From positions 2,356,001 through 2,420,000 of the forward strand of contig NZ_CP061725.1 of NCBI RefSeq assembly GCF_014764405.1: DNA of 64,000 bases. The letters are read 5' to 3'. The notes under the pieces are model-generated. The model did no database searches. It was not told where the DNA came from and worked only from the letters and a program-made list of their open reading frames with translations. A program made the translations under genes and the position numbers. Shown here piece after piece: positions 36,637 to 45,529 of this stretch. This DNA comes from Micromonospora craniellae (lineage in GTDB: Bacteria; Actinomycetota; Actinomycetes; Mycobacteriales; Micromonosporaceae). Position 1 is the first letter of the stretch. Each line of letters opens with the position of its first letter.

Positions 36637-39108
36637 ATGAGCACCTCACTCGCCGACCACCTGCGGGCGCTGCCCGACGAGTCGCTCGCCGCGCTGCTCC
36701 AGGCGCGGCCCGACCTCGTCGTGCCGGTGCCCACCGACGTCGCCGCCCTCGCCATCCGGGCCCAGTCCCGGGTCTCGGTGTCACGCGCGCTGGACGGGCT
36801 GGACCAGTTCACCCTGCTGATCATGGATGCCGCCCGGTTGACCCGTGACCCGGCCGACGGCACCACCTCGGTCGACGGGGTTCTCGCGATGGCCACCGCC
36901 GGCCCGCACCCGCCCGCACCGGCCGCCGTCCGCGCCGCCGTCGACCGGCTACGCGCCCTTCTCCTGCTGTACGGCCCCGACCACCAACTGCGCCTGGTCG
37001 GCGGCGTCGACGAGATCTCCCCGTACCCGGCGGGACTCGGCCGGCCCGCCACCGAGCTGGACCCGCGCACGGCCGCGCTCTGCGCGGACCCGGCGAAGCT
37101 GCGACGCACGCTGCTCTCCGCGCCGCCGTCGGCGCGGGCCATCCTGGACCGTCTGGCGGCTGGGCCACCGGTCGGCAGCGTGCCGGCCGGCGCGTTGCGG
37201 GCCCCGGCCGTCGGCACCGACGACGACCTGCCGCCGGACGACACCAACGGCGGGACGGCGACCGGTTCGCCGGTCCGCTGGCTGGTCGACCATCGGCTGC
37301 TGGTGCGGGTCGCCGGTGGCAAGGGCGGCACCGCGGGCATGGTCGAGCTGCCCCGGGAGGTCGGGCTGCTGCTGCGCCGCGACACCGGGCCGCTCGGTCC
37401 GCTGCGCACCAGCCCACCGGCGGTCGTCAGCACCCCGCGCGAGCCGAAGGCCGCCGACTCCGCCGGGGCCGGGCAGACCATGGAGGTGGTACGCCACACC
37501 GAGGCGCTGCTGGAACAGTTGGCCGCCGAACCCGCGCCGGTGCTCCGCTCGGGTGGCCTGGGCGTACGCGACCTGCGCCGGTTGGCGCGTGCCACCGGCC
37601 TGGACGAGCAGGCCGCAGCGCTGCTGCTGGAGGTCGCGTACGCGACCGGGCTGACCGGCGAGGTGGAGCTGCCCGGTTCCGCCGGCCGGTACGGCGCCGA
37701 CCAGCAGGTGATGCCCACCGCCGGGTACGAGATGTGGCGGGCCGGTTCGCTGGCACAGCGCTGGGAGCAGGTGGCCCGGGCCTGGCTGACCATGACCCGC
37801 CAGGTCGGGCTGGTCGGGCAGCGGGACGACCGGGACCGCCCGATCACGGTGCTCTCCGCCGAGGCGGAACGCGCCGGGGCACCTGCCGCCCGGCGGGCGG
37901 TGCTCGGCGTACTCGCCGACCTGGAACCGGCCAGCGCGCCCACCATCGACGAGGTGTTGGCGCTGCTCGACTGGCGGGCACCGCGCCGCAGCCGGGGCCG
38001 GGAGGCGGCGCATCGGGAGGTGCTGGCCGAGGCGGCCACGCTGGGCGTGACGGGGCTGGGGGCGCTCACCTCGTACGGGCGGCTGCTGCTGGCCGAGGCG
38101 ACCGCGAGCGAGGACCGCGACGCGGACGACCCGCTCGGGCTCCGGGCCGACGCCGAGGACGGCGCGGGTACCGCCGTGCGGGCGCTGGACGCGCTGCTGC
38201 CCGCTCCGGTGGACCACTTCCTGGTGCAGGCCGACCTGACCGTTGTGGTGCCGGGCCCGCCCGAGCCGGCGCTCGCCGCCGAGTTGGAGGTGATCGCCGA
38301 GCCGGAGTCCGCAGGTGGGGCGAGCGTGCACCGGATCACCACCGCCAGCGTGCGCCGAGCGCTCGACGCCGGCTACTCCGCCGACGACCTGCACGACCTG
38401 TTCCGCCGCCGGTCCCGTACCCCGGTGCCGCAGGGTTTGACGTACCTGGTGGACGACGTGGCCCGCAAGCACGGCGGGCTGCGGGTCGGTTCCGCCGGGG
38501 CGTACCTGCGCAGCGACGACGAGGCGCTGCTGGCCGAGGTGCTGGCGGACCGGCGGGTGGAGGCGCTGGCGCTGCGGCGGCTCGCGCCCACCGTGCTGGT
38601 GACGCCCTACCAGGCCGGGCGGATGCTGGCCCTGCTGCGGGAGGCGGGCTACGCCCCGGTGGCCGAGGACGCCACCGGCTCGGCGGTGCTGACCCGGCCG
38701 AAGGCTCGGCGGGCACCCGCCCGGGTCTCGGTCGCCACCCGGGCCCTCGACCCGTTGGCCACTCCGCGGCTGCCCCTGCCGCGCCTGCTGGGCGTGGTGG
38801 AGCAGATCCGCCGAGGTGACGCGGCGGCGCGGGCGGCCCGGCGGGCACCGGCGGCGGTGCGAGGCCGTACGCCGGCCGGCCCGACCCCGGTGACCGGGCA
38901 CAGCGAGGCTCTGGCGGTGCTGCAACAGGCGGTACGCGACAAGGCGCTGGTCTGGGTCGGCTACGTCGACGCGCACGGGGCGACCGCGTCCCGGCTGGTA
39001 CGGCCCGTCTCGCTGGGCGCCGGCTACCTGCGCGCCGAGGACGAGCGCACCGAGATGCTGCACACGTTCGCGCTGCACCGGATCACTGCTGCCGTGCTGG
39101 AGAGGTGA
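36637..39108 (+). CDS. Helicase-associated domain protein (823 aa), XPB partner
   Basis: A large actinobacterial protein that typically accompanies the XPB helicase gene. N-terminal winged-helix-like repeats (SLADHLRALPDESLAALLQA) are followed by a conserved helicase-C-like block (DHFLVQADLTVVVPGPPEPA; VPQGLTYLVDDVARKHGGLR) and a WYL-like end (ALVWVGYVDAHGATASRLVR). No Walker motif is present, so it is not itself a motor. The helicase at 39624 lies downstream, separated by a small antisense membrane gene. Probably DNA repair; mechanism unknown. Confidence 0.85.
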   Translation: MSTSLADHLRALPDESLAALLQARPDLVVPVPTDVAALAIRAQSRVSVSRALDGLDQFTLLIMDAARLTRDPADGTTSVDGVLAMATAGPHPPAPAAVRAAVDRLRALLLLYGPDHQLRLVGGVDEISPYPAGLGRPATELDPRTAALCADPAKLRRTLLSAPPSARAILDRLAAGPPVGSVPAGALRAPAVGTDDDLPPDDTNGGTATGSPVRWLVDHRLLVRVAGGKGGTAGMVELPREVGLLLRRDTGPLGPLRTSPPAVVSTPREPKAADSAGAGQTMEVVRHTEALLEQLAAEPAPVLRSGGLGVRDLRRLARATGLDEQAAALLLEVAYATGLTGEVELPGSAGRYGADQQVMPTAGYEMWRAGSLAQRWEQVARAWLTMTRQVGLVGQRDDRDRPITVLSAEAERAGAPAARRAVLGVLADLEPASAPTIDEVLALLDWRAPRRSRGREAAHREVLAEAATLGVTGLGALTSYGRLLLAEATASEDRDADDPLGLRADAEDGAGTAVRALDALLPAPVDHFLVQADLTVVVPGPPEPALAAELEVIAEPESAGGASVHRITTASVRRALDAGYSADDLHDLFRRRSRTPVPQGLTYLVDDVARKHGGLRVGSAGAYLRSDDEALLAEVLADRRVEALALRRLAPTVLVTPYQAGRMLALLREAGYAPVAEDATGSAVLTRPKARRAPARVSVATRALDPLATPRLPLPRLLGVVEQIRRGDAAARAARRAPAAVRGRTPAGPTPVTGHSEALAVLQQAVRDKALVWVGYVDAHGATASRLVRPVSLGAGYLRAEDERTEMLHTFALHRITAAVLER

Positions 39109-39137
39109 GGTGACGCAGTGGCTGAGGGCGTGACCGG

Positions 39138-39377
39138 TCAGCGCAGGCTGCGCCGGACCGATCCGACGATCGCCACGACCAGCAGCAGCGCGAAGCCGGT
39201 GCCGAGCGCCTCACCGACCGAGTCCACGAAGCCCTGCTGAAGGACGAGCCAGCCGAAGAGGAACCAGCCGAACAGCGCCACCCCGACGGTCGCGTACGCG
39301 ATCACCGTGGCGGTGGAGACGGGTTCTGTGGACTGCGCCTGCTCGCGGTCGAGAATCATTTCCTGGTCAACGGTCAT
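39138..39377 (-). CDS. Small two-helix membrane protein (79 aa)
   Basis: The ATG at 39377 has GGGGAGGG 4-5 bases upstream. After a 20-residue acidic start there are two hydrophobic helices (VIAYATVGVALFGWFLFG, then LGTGFALLLVVAIVGSV) and a short Arg tail. No family recognised. It is antisense between the helicase pair and divergent from the XPB gene. Confidence 0.65.
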   Translation of the reverse strand: MTVDQEMILDREQAQSTEPVSTATVIAYATVGVALFGWFLFGWLVLQQGFVDSVGEALGTGFALLLVVAIVGSVRRSLR

Positions 39378-39623
39378 GCGCCCTCCCCTGTACGGTTCGG
39401 CCCTGCCGTCCAGGGTGACATTCCGGACGGCTGCCGACCAGCACCATCGCGTGACGATCCGGCCCAGTCCGTACCCCGGAGCAGGCGACGGTGAACCGGC
39501 GTTGCTGCTGGTCGGCGACTTTCTGGTGACCCGGTCGCGCATGCAACACTGGATGGTCGCCCGTCGGCAGGTCAGCCACCTGCCGGAGCGGCCTGATCAG
39601 CCGTACCGAGGAGGGGGTTCCGC

Positions 39624-41303
39624 GTGAGCGGTGGACCACTGATCGTGCAGTCGGACAAGACGCTGCTGCTGGAGATCGATCACTCCGATGCGCAGGCCTG
39701 CCGGATGGTCATCGCGCCCTTCGCGGAGCTGGAGCGCTCCCCCGAGCACGTGCACACCTACCGGTTGACCCCGCTCGGGCTCTGGAACGCCCGGGCCGCC
39801 GGCCACGACGCCGAGGGCGTGGTGGACGCGTTGATCAAGTACTCCCGCTATCCGGTGCCGCACGCCCTGCTGGTGGACGTGGCCGAGACCATGGACCGGT
39901 ACGGCCGACTCCAGCTCGCCAACGACCCGGCGCACGGCCTGGTCCTGCGGGCCCTCGACCGGATGGTGCTGGTCGAGGTGGCCAAGAGCAAGAAGCTCGC
40001 CGGAATGCTCGGCAACAAGATCGACGACGACACCGTGGCGGTGCACCCGTCCGAGCGGGGCCGACTCAAGCAGGCCCTGCTCAAGCTCGGCTGGCCGGCG
40101 GAGGACCTGGCCGGGTACGTCGACGGCGAGGCCCACCCGATCGAGCTGGCGCAGGGCGGCGAGGACGGCGGCAAGCCGTGGACGCTGCGGTCGTACCAGC
40201 GGGAGGCCGTCGAGGCGTTCTGGGCGGGCGGCTCGGGCGTGGTGGTGCTGCCCTGCGGCGCCGGCAAGACGCTGGTCGGTGCGGCGGCGATGGCCGAGGC
40301 GAAGGCGACCACACTGATCCTGGTCACCAACACGGTCGCCGGCCGGCAGTGGAAGCGGGAGCTGATCGCCCGTACCTCGCTGACCGAGGAGGAGATCGGC
40401 GAGTACTCCGGCGAGCGCAAGGAGATCCGGCCGGTCACCATCGCCACGTACCAGGTGCTCACCTCACGGCGCGGCGGCGCCTTCACCCACCTGGACCTGT
40501 TCGGCGCCCGCGACTGGGGTCTGGTCGTCTACGACGAGGTGCACCTGCTGCCCGCGCCGATCTTCCGGTTCACCGCCGACCTCCAGGCCCGCCGCCGACT
40601 CGGGCTGACCGCCACCCTGGTCCGCGAGGACGGCCGGGAGGGCGACGTGTTCAGCCTGATCGGCCCGAAGCGGTACGACGCGCCGTGGAAGGACATCGAG
40701 TCGCAGGGCTGGATCGCCCCGGCACACTGCACCGAGGTCAGGGTCACCCTGACCGACGCCGAGCGGATGTCGTACGCGACGGCGGAGGCCGAGGAGCGCT
40801 ACCGGATGGCAGCCACCGCCCGCACCAAGCTGCCGGTGGTACGCGCACTGGTCGAGCGGCACCCGGAGGAACAGACACTGGTGATCGGCGCGTACATCGA
40901 CCAGTTGCACCAGCTCGGTGAATACCTGGACGCCCCGATCGTGCAGGGCTCGACCACCAACAAGGAACGCGAGCGGCTGTTCGACGCGTTCCGTTCTGGC
41001 GAGATCCGCACCCTGGTGATCTCCAAGGTCGGCAACTTCTCGATCGACCTGCCCGAGGCGGCGGTGGCGATCCAGGTGTCCGGCACGTTCGGCTCCCGCC
41101 AGGAGGAGGCGCAACGGTTGGGCCGGGTGCTGCGTCCGAAGGCCGACGGCCGGCAGGCGCACTTCTACACCGTCGTCTCGCGGGACACCATCGACACCGA
41201 GTACGCCGCCCACCGCCAGCGCTTCCTCGCCGAGCAGGGGTACGCGTACACCATCGTCGACGCCGACGACGTCCTCGGCCCACCCCTACCGACCGTCGAC
41301 TGA
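39624..41303 (+). CDS. XPB/Ssl2-type DNA repair helicase (559 aa)
   Basis: Superfamily 2 helicase of the bacterial XPB group. An N-terminal DRD-like region (DALIKYSRYPVPHALLVDV) precedes Walker A VVLPCGAGKTLVGAAAMA, the DEVH box VVYDEVHLLPAP, motif III GLTATLVREDG, and motif VI RQEEAQRLGRVLRPKADGR. GAGGAGGGGG precedes the GTG. It unwinds or translocates on DNA in the cytoplasm; mycobacterial homologues have 3'-5' helicase activity. The upstream 823-aa protein is its usual neighbour. Confidence 0.95.
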   Translation: MSGGPLIVQSDKTLLLEIDHSDAQACRMVIAPFAELERSPEHVHTYRLTPLGLWNARAAGHDAEGVVDALIKYSRYPVPHALLVDVAETMDRYGRLQLANDPAHGLVLRALDRMVLVEVAKSKKLAGMLGNKIDDDTVAVHPSERGRLKQALLKLGWPAEDLAGYVDGEAHPIELAQGGEDGGKPWTLRSYQREAVEAFWAGGSGVVVLPCGAGKTLVGAAAMAEAKATTLILVTNTVAGRQWKRELIARTSLTEEEIGEYSGERKEIRPVTIATYQVLTSRRGGAFTHLDLFGARDWGLVVYDEVHLLPAPIFRFTADLQARRRLGLTATLVREDGREGDVFSLIGPKRYDAPWKDIESQGWIAPAHCTEVRVTLTDAERMSYATAEAEERYRMAATARTKLPVVRALVERHPEEQTLVIGAYIDQLHQLGEYLDAPIVQGSTTNKERERLFDAFRSGEIRTLVISKVGNFSIDLPEAAVAIQVSGTFGSRQEEAQRLGRVLRPKADGRQAHFYTVVSRDTIDTEYAAHRQRFLAEQGYAYTIVDADDVLGPPLPTVD

Positions 41304-41306
41304 GGT

Positions 41307-41360
41307 GCAAGGAAGGGACCCCTACTACCGTCTCCGGTATAGCAGGGGTCCCTTCCTAAC
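41307..41360. repeat. Palindromic intergenic repeat, copy 3
   Basis: GCAAGGAAGGGACCCCTACT and its complement AGCAGGGGTCCCTTCCTAAC flank a centre CCGTCTCCGGT. It lies exactly between the convergent XPB and TIGR03089 genes, the expected place for a bidirectional terminator. Confidence 0.85.
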
Positions 41361-41376
41361 ATCTCGGAGCCGAAGA

Positions 41377-42129
41377 TCAGAGGACTCGGGTGATCTGCTC
41401 GGCGGCGACGATCGCGTCCCGGCTCTCCGGGTCGGGGTTGGCGCAGAGCACCACGGAGGCACCGGCGGAGAGCGGGGCCAGCAGCCACTTCAACGGCTGG
41501 TCGTGCTCGGTGACGTCGACCAGCAGCCGGTCACCGACCCGCAGGTCGAGTTGCTCGGCGACGACCTTCGCGATCGAGCCCCACTCGGCGTAGCTGGTGC
41601 CGTCCGGGCTGGCCGCGTCACCGGCATGCAGCACGGGACGGTCGGTCGGGGCCTCGCTGTGTCGCAAAACCTCCACGGACCAGTCGAGCCAACCGGTCGG
41701 CACGTCGGTCAGCGGCTCCGGCCCGGTGCCGACGAGGTAGCGGTGCAGGCCCTCCGGCACGTCCTCCAGCCAGTCGTCGAGCCGTTCCGGGGTGACCAGC
41801 ACGGCGTCGTACGGCCGATCACCGCCCGGCTCCAGCACCGGCAGCCCGGCGGTGGCCCACGGCCGGAACGACACCGCCATCCCCACCGACCCGGCACCGA
41901 GCAGCACCGCAGCGGTACGCCAGTGCGGCGGCAGCAGCACCGCGACCCGGCTTCCCGGGGCCAGCATGCACCCGTCACGCAGCAGGCCGGCCGCCCGCGC
42001 CGACCAGCGACCCAGCTCGGCGGCGGACAGCTCGTGCCGTTCGCCGGTGCGGTGATCGAGATAGGTGATCAGCGGCCGGTCCCGCTCGGCGAGGCCGGTG
42101 GCGGACAGTACGGGCAGGGCGGTCTCCAT
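41377..42129 (-). CDS. TIGR03089 family protein (AMP-ligase-like, 250 aa)
   Basis: An actinobacterial protein resembling the N-terminal part of acyl-CoA synthetases: LITYLDHRTGERHELSAAEL, SRVAVLLPPHWRTAAVLLGA. The adenylate-forming catalytic core motifs are lacking, so it is unlikely to be a full ligase. 250 residues, usual for TIGR03089. Role unknown. It shares repeat copy 3 at its 3' end with the XPB helicase and is divergent from a gene relic. Confidence 0.88.
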   Translation of the reverse strand: METALPVLSATGLAERDRPLITYLDHRTGERHELSAAELGRWSARAAGLLRDGCMLAPGSRVAVLLPPHWRTAAVLLGAGSVGMAVSFRPWATAGLPVLEPGGDRPYDAVLVTPERLDDWLEDVPEGLHRYLVGTGPEPLTDVPTGWLDWSVEVLRHSEAPTDRPVLHAGDAASPDGTSYAEWGSIAKVVAEQLDLRVGDRLLVDVTEHDQPLKWLLAPLSAGASVVLCANPDPESRDAIVAAEQITRVL

Positions 42130-42177
42130 CCGTCGATAGTCCCTTGCCCACACTCGGTGACGAAATGAGGGCCCCGG

Positions 42178-42303
42178 CGAGGACTGTCCCTTCCCGTGGT
42201 CGGTGCGCGGCTGGCTGCCCGGCGACACGGCGGACCGGGGACGTGTCGACGACCTGGCGTACTTCGCCGTCTCGGTGGGCGAGTTCGTGCTGGCGCTACA
42301 GTC
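42178..42303 (+). pseudogene. Aminoglycoside phosphotransferase-like gene fragment
   Basis: About 42 codons read EDCPFPWSVRGWLPGDTA, then DDLAYFAVSVGEFVLALQ, which matches the hinge segment of APH-family kinases (PFPWSVRRWLPGE pattern, then the helix ending in ALQ). There is no start codon or kinase catalytic loop, and the frame dissolves into repeat copy 4. It is a relic of a deleted gene. The reading is from pattern recognition only. Confidence 0.65.
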
Positions 42304-42340
42304 CAGGTCCCGGCTGACCACGACCGCCTGGGCCAGGGCG

Positions 42341-42394
42341 GTTAGGAAGGGTCCCCTGCTATACCGGAGGCGTTAACAAGGTGCCCTTCCTTAC
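42341..42394. repeat. Palindromic intergenic repeat, copy 4
   Basis: GTTAGGAAGGGTCCCCTGCT and GTGCCCTTCCTTAC flank the centre ATACCGGAGGCGTTAACAAG. Its last TTA forms the complement of the TAA stop of the ligD polymerase gene, so the repeat defines the gene's end. Confidence 0.85.
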
Positions 42395-43302
42395 TCCGGC
42401 AGCGCACGCCCAGGTTCGCGCAGCGGAGCGAGCAGGTCGCCGTGCTCCTCGACCCGGTCCAGCACCTCGCCGGCCGTGTAGGGCCGCGTCGACGGTCGCT
42501 TGCCGGCCGCGCCGGCCTCCACCTCGTCCCAGGTCAGCGGCGCGGACACCGAGGGCACGGGCTGGGCCCGCAGCGAGTACGGGGCCACCGTGGTCTTCGC
42601 CGCGTTGTTCTGGCTCCAGTCGATGAAGACCTTGCCGGGCCGGAGGTTCTTCGCCATCTTCGACACGATCAGCTTCGGGTGCTCACGCTCCAGTTCCTGG
42701 GCGATCCGCCGGGCGTACCCGGTCACGTCGTCGGCGGACTGGGTGCCGGCGATCGGGCAGCAGAGCTGCATGCCCTTCTTGCCGGAGGTCTTCGGGTAGC
42801 TGTCCACCCCGTCGGCGGCCAGCCGGTCGCGCAGCAGCAGCGCCACCTGGCAGCACTGCCGCAGGGTCGCCGGCGGCCCGGGGTCCAGGTCGACCACCAT
42901 CAGGTCCGGGTGCCCGCCGACCTTCCACTGCGGGGTGTGCAGTTCCAGGGCGGCGAGGTTGGCCAGCCAGACCAGGGTGGGCAGGTCGTCGGCGACCACG
43001 TAGTCGATGCTCTCCCGGCCCTTCGTCGAGCCGGGCGCGGGCAACGTCTCGACGTGTACCCAGGACGGCGTGGCGGCCGGGGCGTTCTTCTCGAAGAAGG
43101 AGTTGCCCTCCACCCCGTTCGGGTAGCGGATCCGGGTCAGCGCCCGGTCGCACAGGTGCGGCAGCAGCACCGGCGAGATCCGGGTGTAGTAGTCGATCAC
43201 CTCGCCCTTGGTGAAGCCGGCCTTCGGATAGAGGATCTTGTCCAGGTTCGACAGCTCCAGGGTGCGTCCGGCGACGTCGACCCGGAGGCGGTCAGTTGGC
43301 AT
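42391..43302 (-). CDS. ligD: NHEJ polymerase/primase (LigD polymerase-domain protein)
   Basis: Adds nucleotides at broken ends during non-homologous end joining. 303 residues, a stand-alone LigD polymerase domain: SNLDKILYPKAGFTKGEVID at the start, catalytic DLD at 138-140 in MVVDLDPG, and YPKTSGKKGMQLCCPI plus VFIDWSQNNAAKTTVAPYSL further on. Its start lies 11 bases inside the upstream ligase gene, so the two are coupled. The stop is supplied by repeat copy 4. Confidence 0.95.
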   Translation of the reverse strand: MPTDRLRVDVAGRTLELSNLDKILYPKAGFTKGEVIDYYTRISPVLLPHLCDRALTRIRYPNGVEGNSFFEKNAPAATPSWVHVETLPAPGSTKGRESIDYVVADDLPTLVWLANLAALELHTPQWKVGGHPDLMVVDLDPGPPATLRQCCQVALLLRDRLAADGVDSYPKTSGKKGMQLCCPIAGTQSADDVTGYARRIAQELEREHPKLIVSKMAKNLRPGKVFIDWSQNNAAKTTVAPYSLRAQPVPSVSAPLTWDEVEAGAAGKRPSTRPYTAGEVLDRVEEHGDLLAPLREPGRALPE

Positions 43303-44266
43303 CGTCCACCTCCTCGGCCGACTTGTCCGGCCGCAGTCGCAGGACTCGGGGGAACCGCAGTCGCCCGTCCGGCGTGCGCTGGCCGTACTTGACCTCCACC
43401 ACCACCTGGGGGGTCACCCAGATCGCGCCCCGGGCATCCTCCCGTGGCACGTCGCCGCCGAACGGAGAGGCGATGGTCCGCAGCGGCTCCAGTTCGCGCA
43501 GCAGCTCGCGTTCCAGGGCCGTTCCGATGCCGCCACCGACCCGCCCTCGGTAGACCAGCCGTCCACCGGCGCCGGGCACCCCGACCAGCAGGCCACCGAT
43601 CCGGCGGGCACCGGGGCGCCAGCCGCCGATCACGAAGTCGCCGGTCACCTCCAGCTTGACCTTGACCCAGTCCGGCGAGCGCACGCCGGGCCGGTAGGTC
43701 GAGTCCGCCCGCTTGGCCACCACCCCTTCCAGGCCGTGCTCACCGGCGACGTCGTAGGTGGCCGGGCCATCGGTGAAGACCGGTGGCACCGTCCACCGCG
43801 CCGCCCCCAGCCCCAGCGCGTCCAGGGCTTCCCGACGCCGGGTGTACGGCCAGCCGGTGAGGTCCGTGCCGCGCAGCCGCAACAGGTCGAAGATCATGTA
43901 CGTGACCGGCACGGTCGCCGCCAGCCGGGCCGCCTTGACCGGGTCCCGTACGTGCATCCGCTCGGCCAGAGCGGTGAACGAGGGTCGACCGGCCCGGTCG
44001 AAGAGGACCACCTCACCGTCGAGCAGCGCGTCGTCGACCTGTTCACCGAGCGGAATCAGCTCGGGGTAGGCGGTGGTGATCTCCACACCGGAGCGCGCGT
44101 AGAGGTGCTGCCGTCCGGCGGCGATGTCGGCCAGTGCGCGTACGCCGTCCCACTTGAACTCGTACGCCCACCCGGCGCCGGCGGGGAGTTGCCGGGTCAC
44201 CGCGAGCATCGGCTTCAGTGGCGCGCCGGGCACGAACCGACTGTAGTAGCAGGCAGAACGCCTCAC
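43292..44266 (-). CDS. ATP-dependent DNA ligase (LigD ligase-domain protein)
   Basis: Seals ends in NHEJ. The nucleotidyl lysine is K38 in YEFKWDGVRA, with DGEVVLFD, EGVVAKRADSTYR and DWVKVKL as further ligase motifs and an OB-fold C-terminus. 324 residues, no nuclease or polymerase domain. The GTG at 44266 has a weak ribosome site; a GTG 11 codons in is an alternative. It is divergent from ku across 53 bases and overlaps the polymerase gene downstream. Confidence 0.93.
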   Translation of the reverse strand: MRRSACYYSRFVPGAPLKPMLAVTRQLPAGAGWAYEFKWDGVRALADIAAGRQHLYARSGVEITTAYPELIPLGEQVDDALLDGEVVLFDRAGRPSFTALAERMHVRDPVKAARLAATVPVTYMIFDLLRLRGTDLTGWPYTRRREALDALGLGAARWTVPPVFTDGPATYDVAGEHGLEGVVAKRADSTYRPGVRSPDWVKVKLEVTGDFVIGGWRPGARRIGGLLVGVPGAGGRLVYRGRVGGGIGTALERELLRELEPLRTIASPFGGDVPREDARGAIWVTPQVVVEVKYGQRTPDGRLRFPRVLRLRPDKSAEEVDDAN

Positions 44267-44319
44267 GCCCGGTTCCGTCTGATGCGAGCATGGTCGATAC
44301 CGGGGAAGGAGGGCGCAGG

Positions 44320-45360
44320 ATGCGGGCCATCTGGAAGGGGGCCGTGTCGTTCGGCCTTGTCTCGATCGCGGTGAAGCTGTACTCCGCGACCGAGGAGAAG
44401 GACATCCGGTTCCATCAGGTGCACCGGTCCGACGGAGGACGGATCCGGTACAAGCGCACCTGTCAGGTCTGCGGCGAGGAGGTCAGCTACGACGACATCG
44501 CCAAGGGCTACGACATCGGCGGCGGGGAGATGGTGATCCTGACCGACGAGGACTTCGCCGAACTACCGTTGAGCACTTCCCACGCGATCGACGTGCTGGA
44601 GTTCGTACCGGCCGAACAGGTCGACCCGATCCTCTACAACAAGGCGTACTTCCTGGAGCCGGAGGGCACGGCGACCAAGCCGTACCTGCTGTTGCGGGAC
44701 GCGCTGACCGACTCCGAGCGGGTGGCGATCGTCAAGGTGGCGCTGCGCCAGCGCGAGCAGTTGGCCACCCTGCGGGTACGTGAGAGCGTGCTGCTGTTGA
44801 ACACCATGCTCTGGCCCGACGAGATCCGTAAGCCGGCCTTCGGCTTCCTGGACGAGGACCTCAAGGTCCGGCCGCCGGAGCTGGCGATGGCCACCTCGCT
44901 CGTCGACTCGATGGCCGGTGACTTCCATCCGGACGAGTTCACCGACGACTACCGGGCGGCCCTCCAGGAGGTCATCGACGCGAAGGTGGAGGGCCGTGAG
45001 GTCGTCCAGCCGGAGGAGGTCGAGGAGGCACCGCCCGCCGCCATCGACCTGATGGCCGCTCTGAAGGCCTCGGTGGAGCGGGCCAGGGCGGCCCGTGGCG
45101 AGGGCGGCGGCGGTGGTGCCGGTGAACCCACCCCGATCACGTCCGCCCGCTCGGCGCAGAAGAAAACAACCGCGAAGAAGGCACCGGCGAAGACCGCCGG
45201 GAAGAAGGCCACCGGTACGAAGGCCACCGACGCGAAGGGCGGCGGCACGAAGAAGGCACCGGCGAAGAAGGCCGAGCAGGCCAAGAAGACCGCCGAGAAG
45301 AAGGCGACCAAGGCCGCGAAGTCCCCGGCCAGGAAGACGGCTCCCCGTAAGACCGCCTGA
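44320..45360 (+). CDS. ku: DNA end-binding protein Ku
   Basis: Homodimeric ring that binds double-strand DNA ends and recruits LigD. 346 residues: Ku core from MRAIWKGAVSFGLVSIAVKL to about 255, including YKRTCQVCGEEVSYDDIAKG, followed by a Gly-rich hinge and a 90-residue Lys/Ala-rich tail (KKTTAKKAPAKTAGKK) that in other actinobacteria aids DNA binding and threading. The ATG follows AGGAGGGCGCAGG. The promoter lies in the 53-base gap shared with the divergent ligase gene. Confidence 0.97.
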   Translation: MRAIWKGAVSFGLVSIAVKLYSATEEKDIRFHQVHRSDGGRIRYKRTCQVCGEEVSYDDIAKGYDIGGGEMVILTDEDFAELPLSTSHAIDVLEFVPAEQVDPILYNKAYFLEPEGTATKPYLLLRDALTDSERVAIVKVALRQREQLATLRVRESVLLLNTMLWPDEIRKPAFGFLDEDLKVRPPELAMATSLVDSMAGDFHPDEFTDDYRAALQEVIDAKVEGREVVQPEEVEEAPPAAIDLMAALKASVERARAARGEGGGGGAGEPTPITSARSAQKKTTAKKAPAKTAGKKATGTKATDAKGGGTKKAPAKKAEQAKKTAEKKATKAAKSPARKTAPRKTA

Positions 45361-45529
45361 CCGCCGATCGTCCCGGCCCGTCGCGCCCGTTCCCCGTTGT
45401 CCCGGCAGCCGCACAATTCCCACGGGTCACGATCGACGGTCGGAACTACGTCGGCTACCAGGTACCGTGTGTCGGCGACGGCGTCTGTAGCCGGACGCAC
45501 CCACACCTCTCAGCAGGGGAGTCGAGGAC

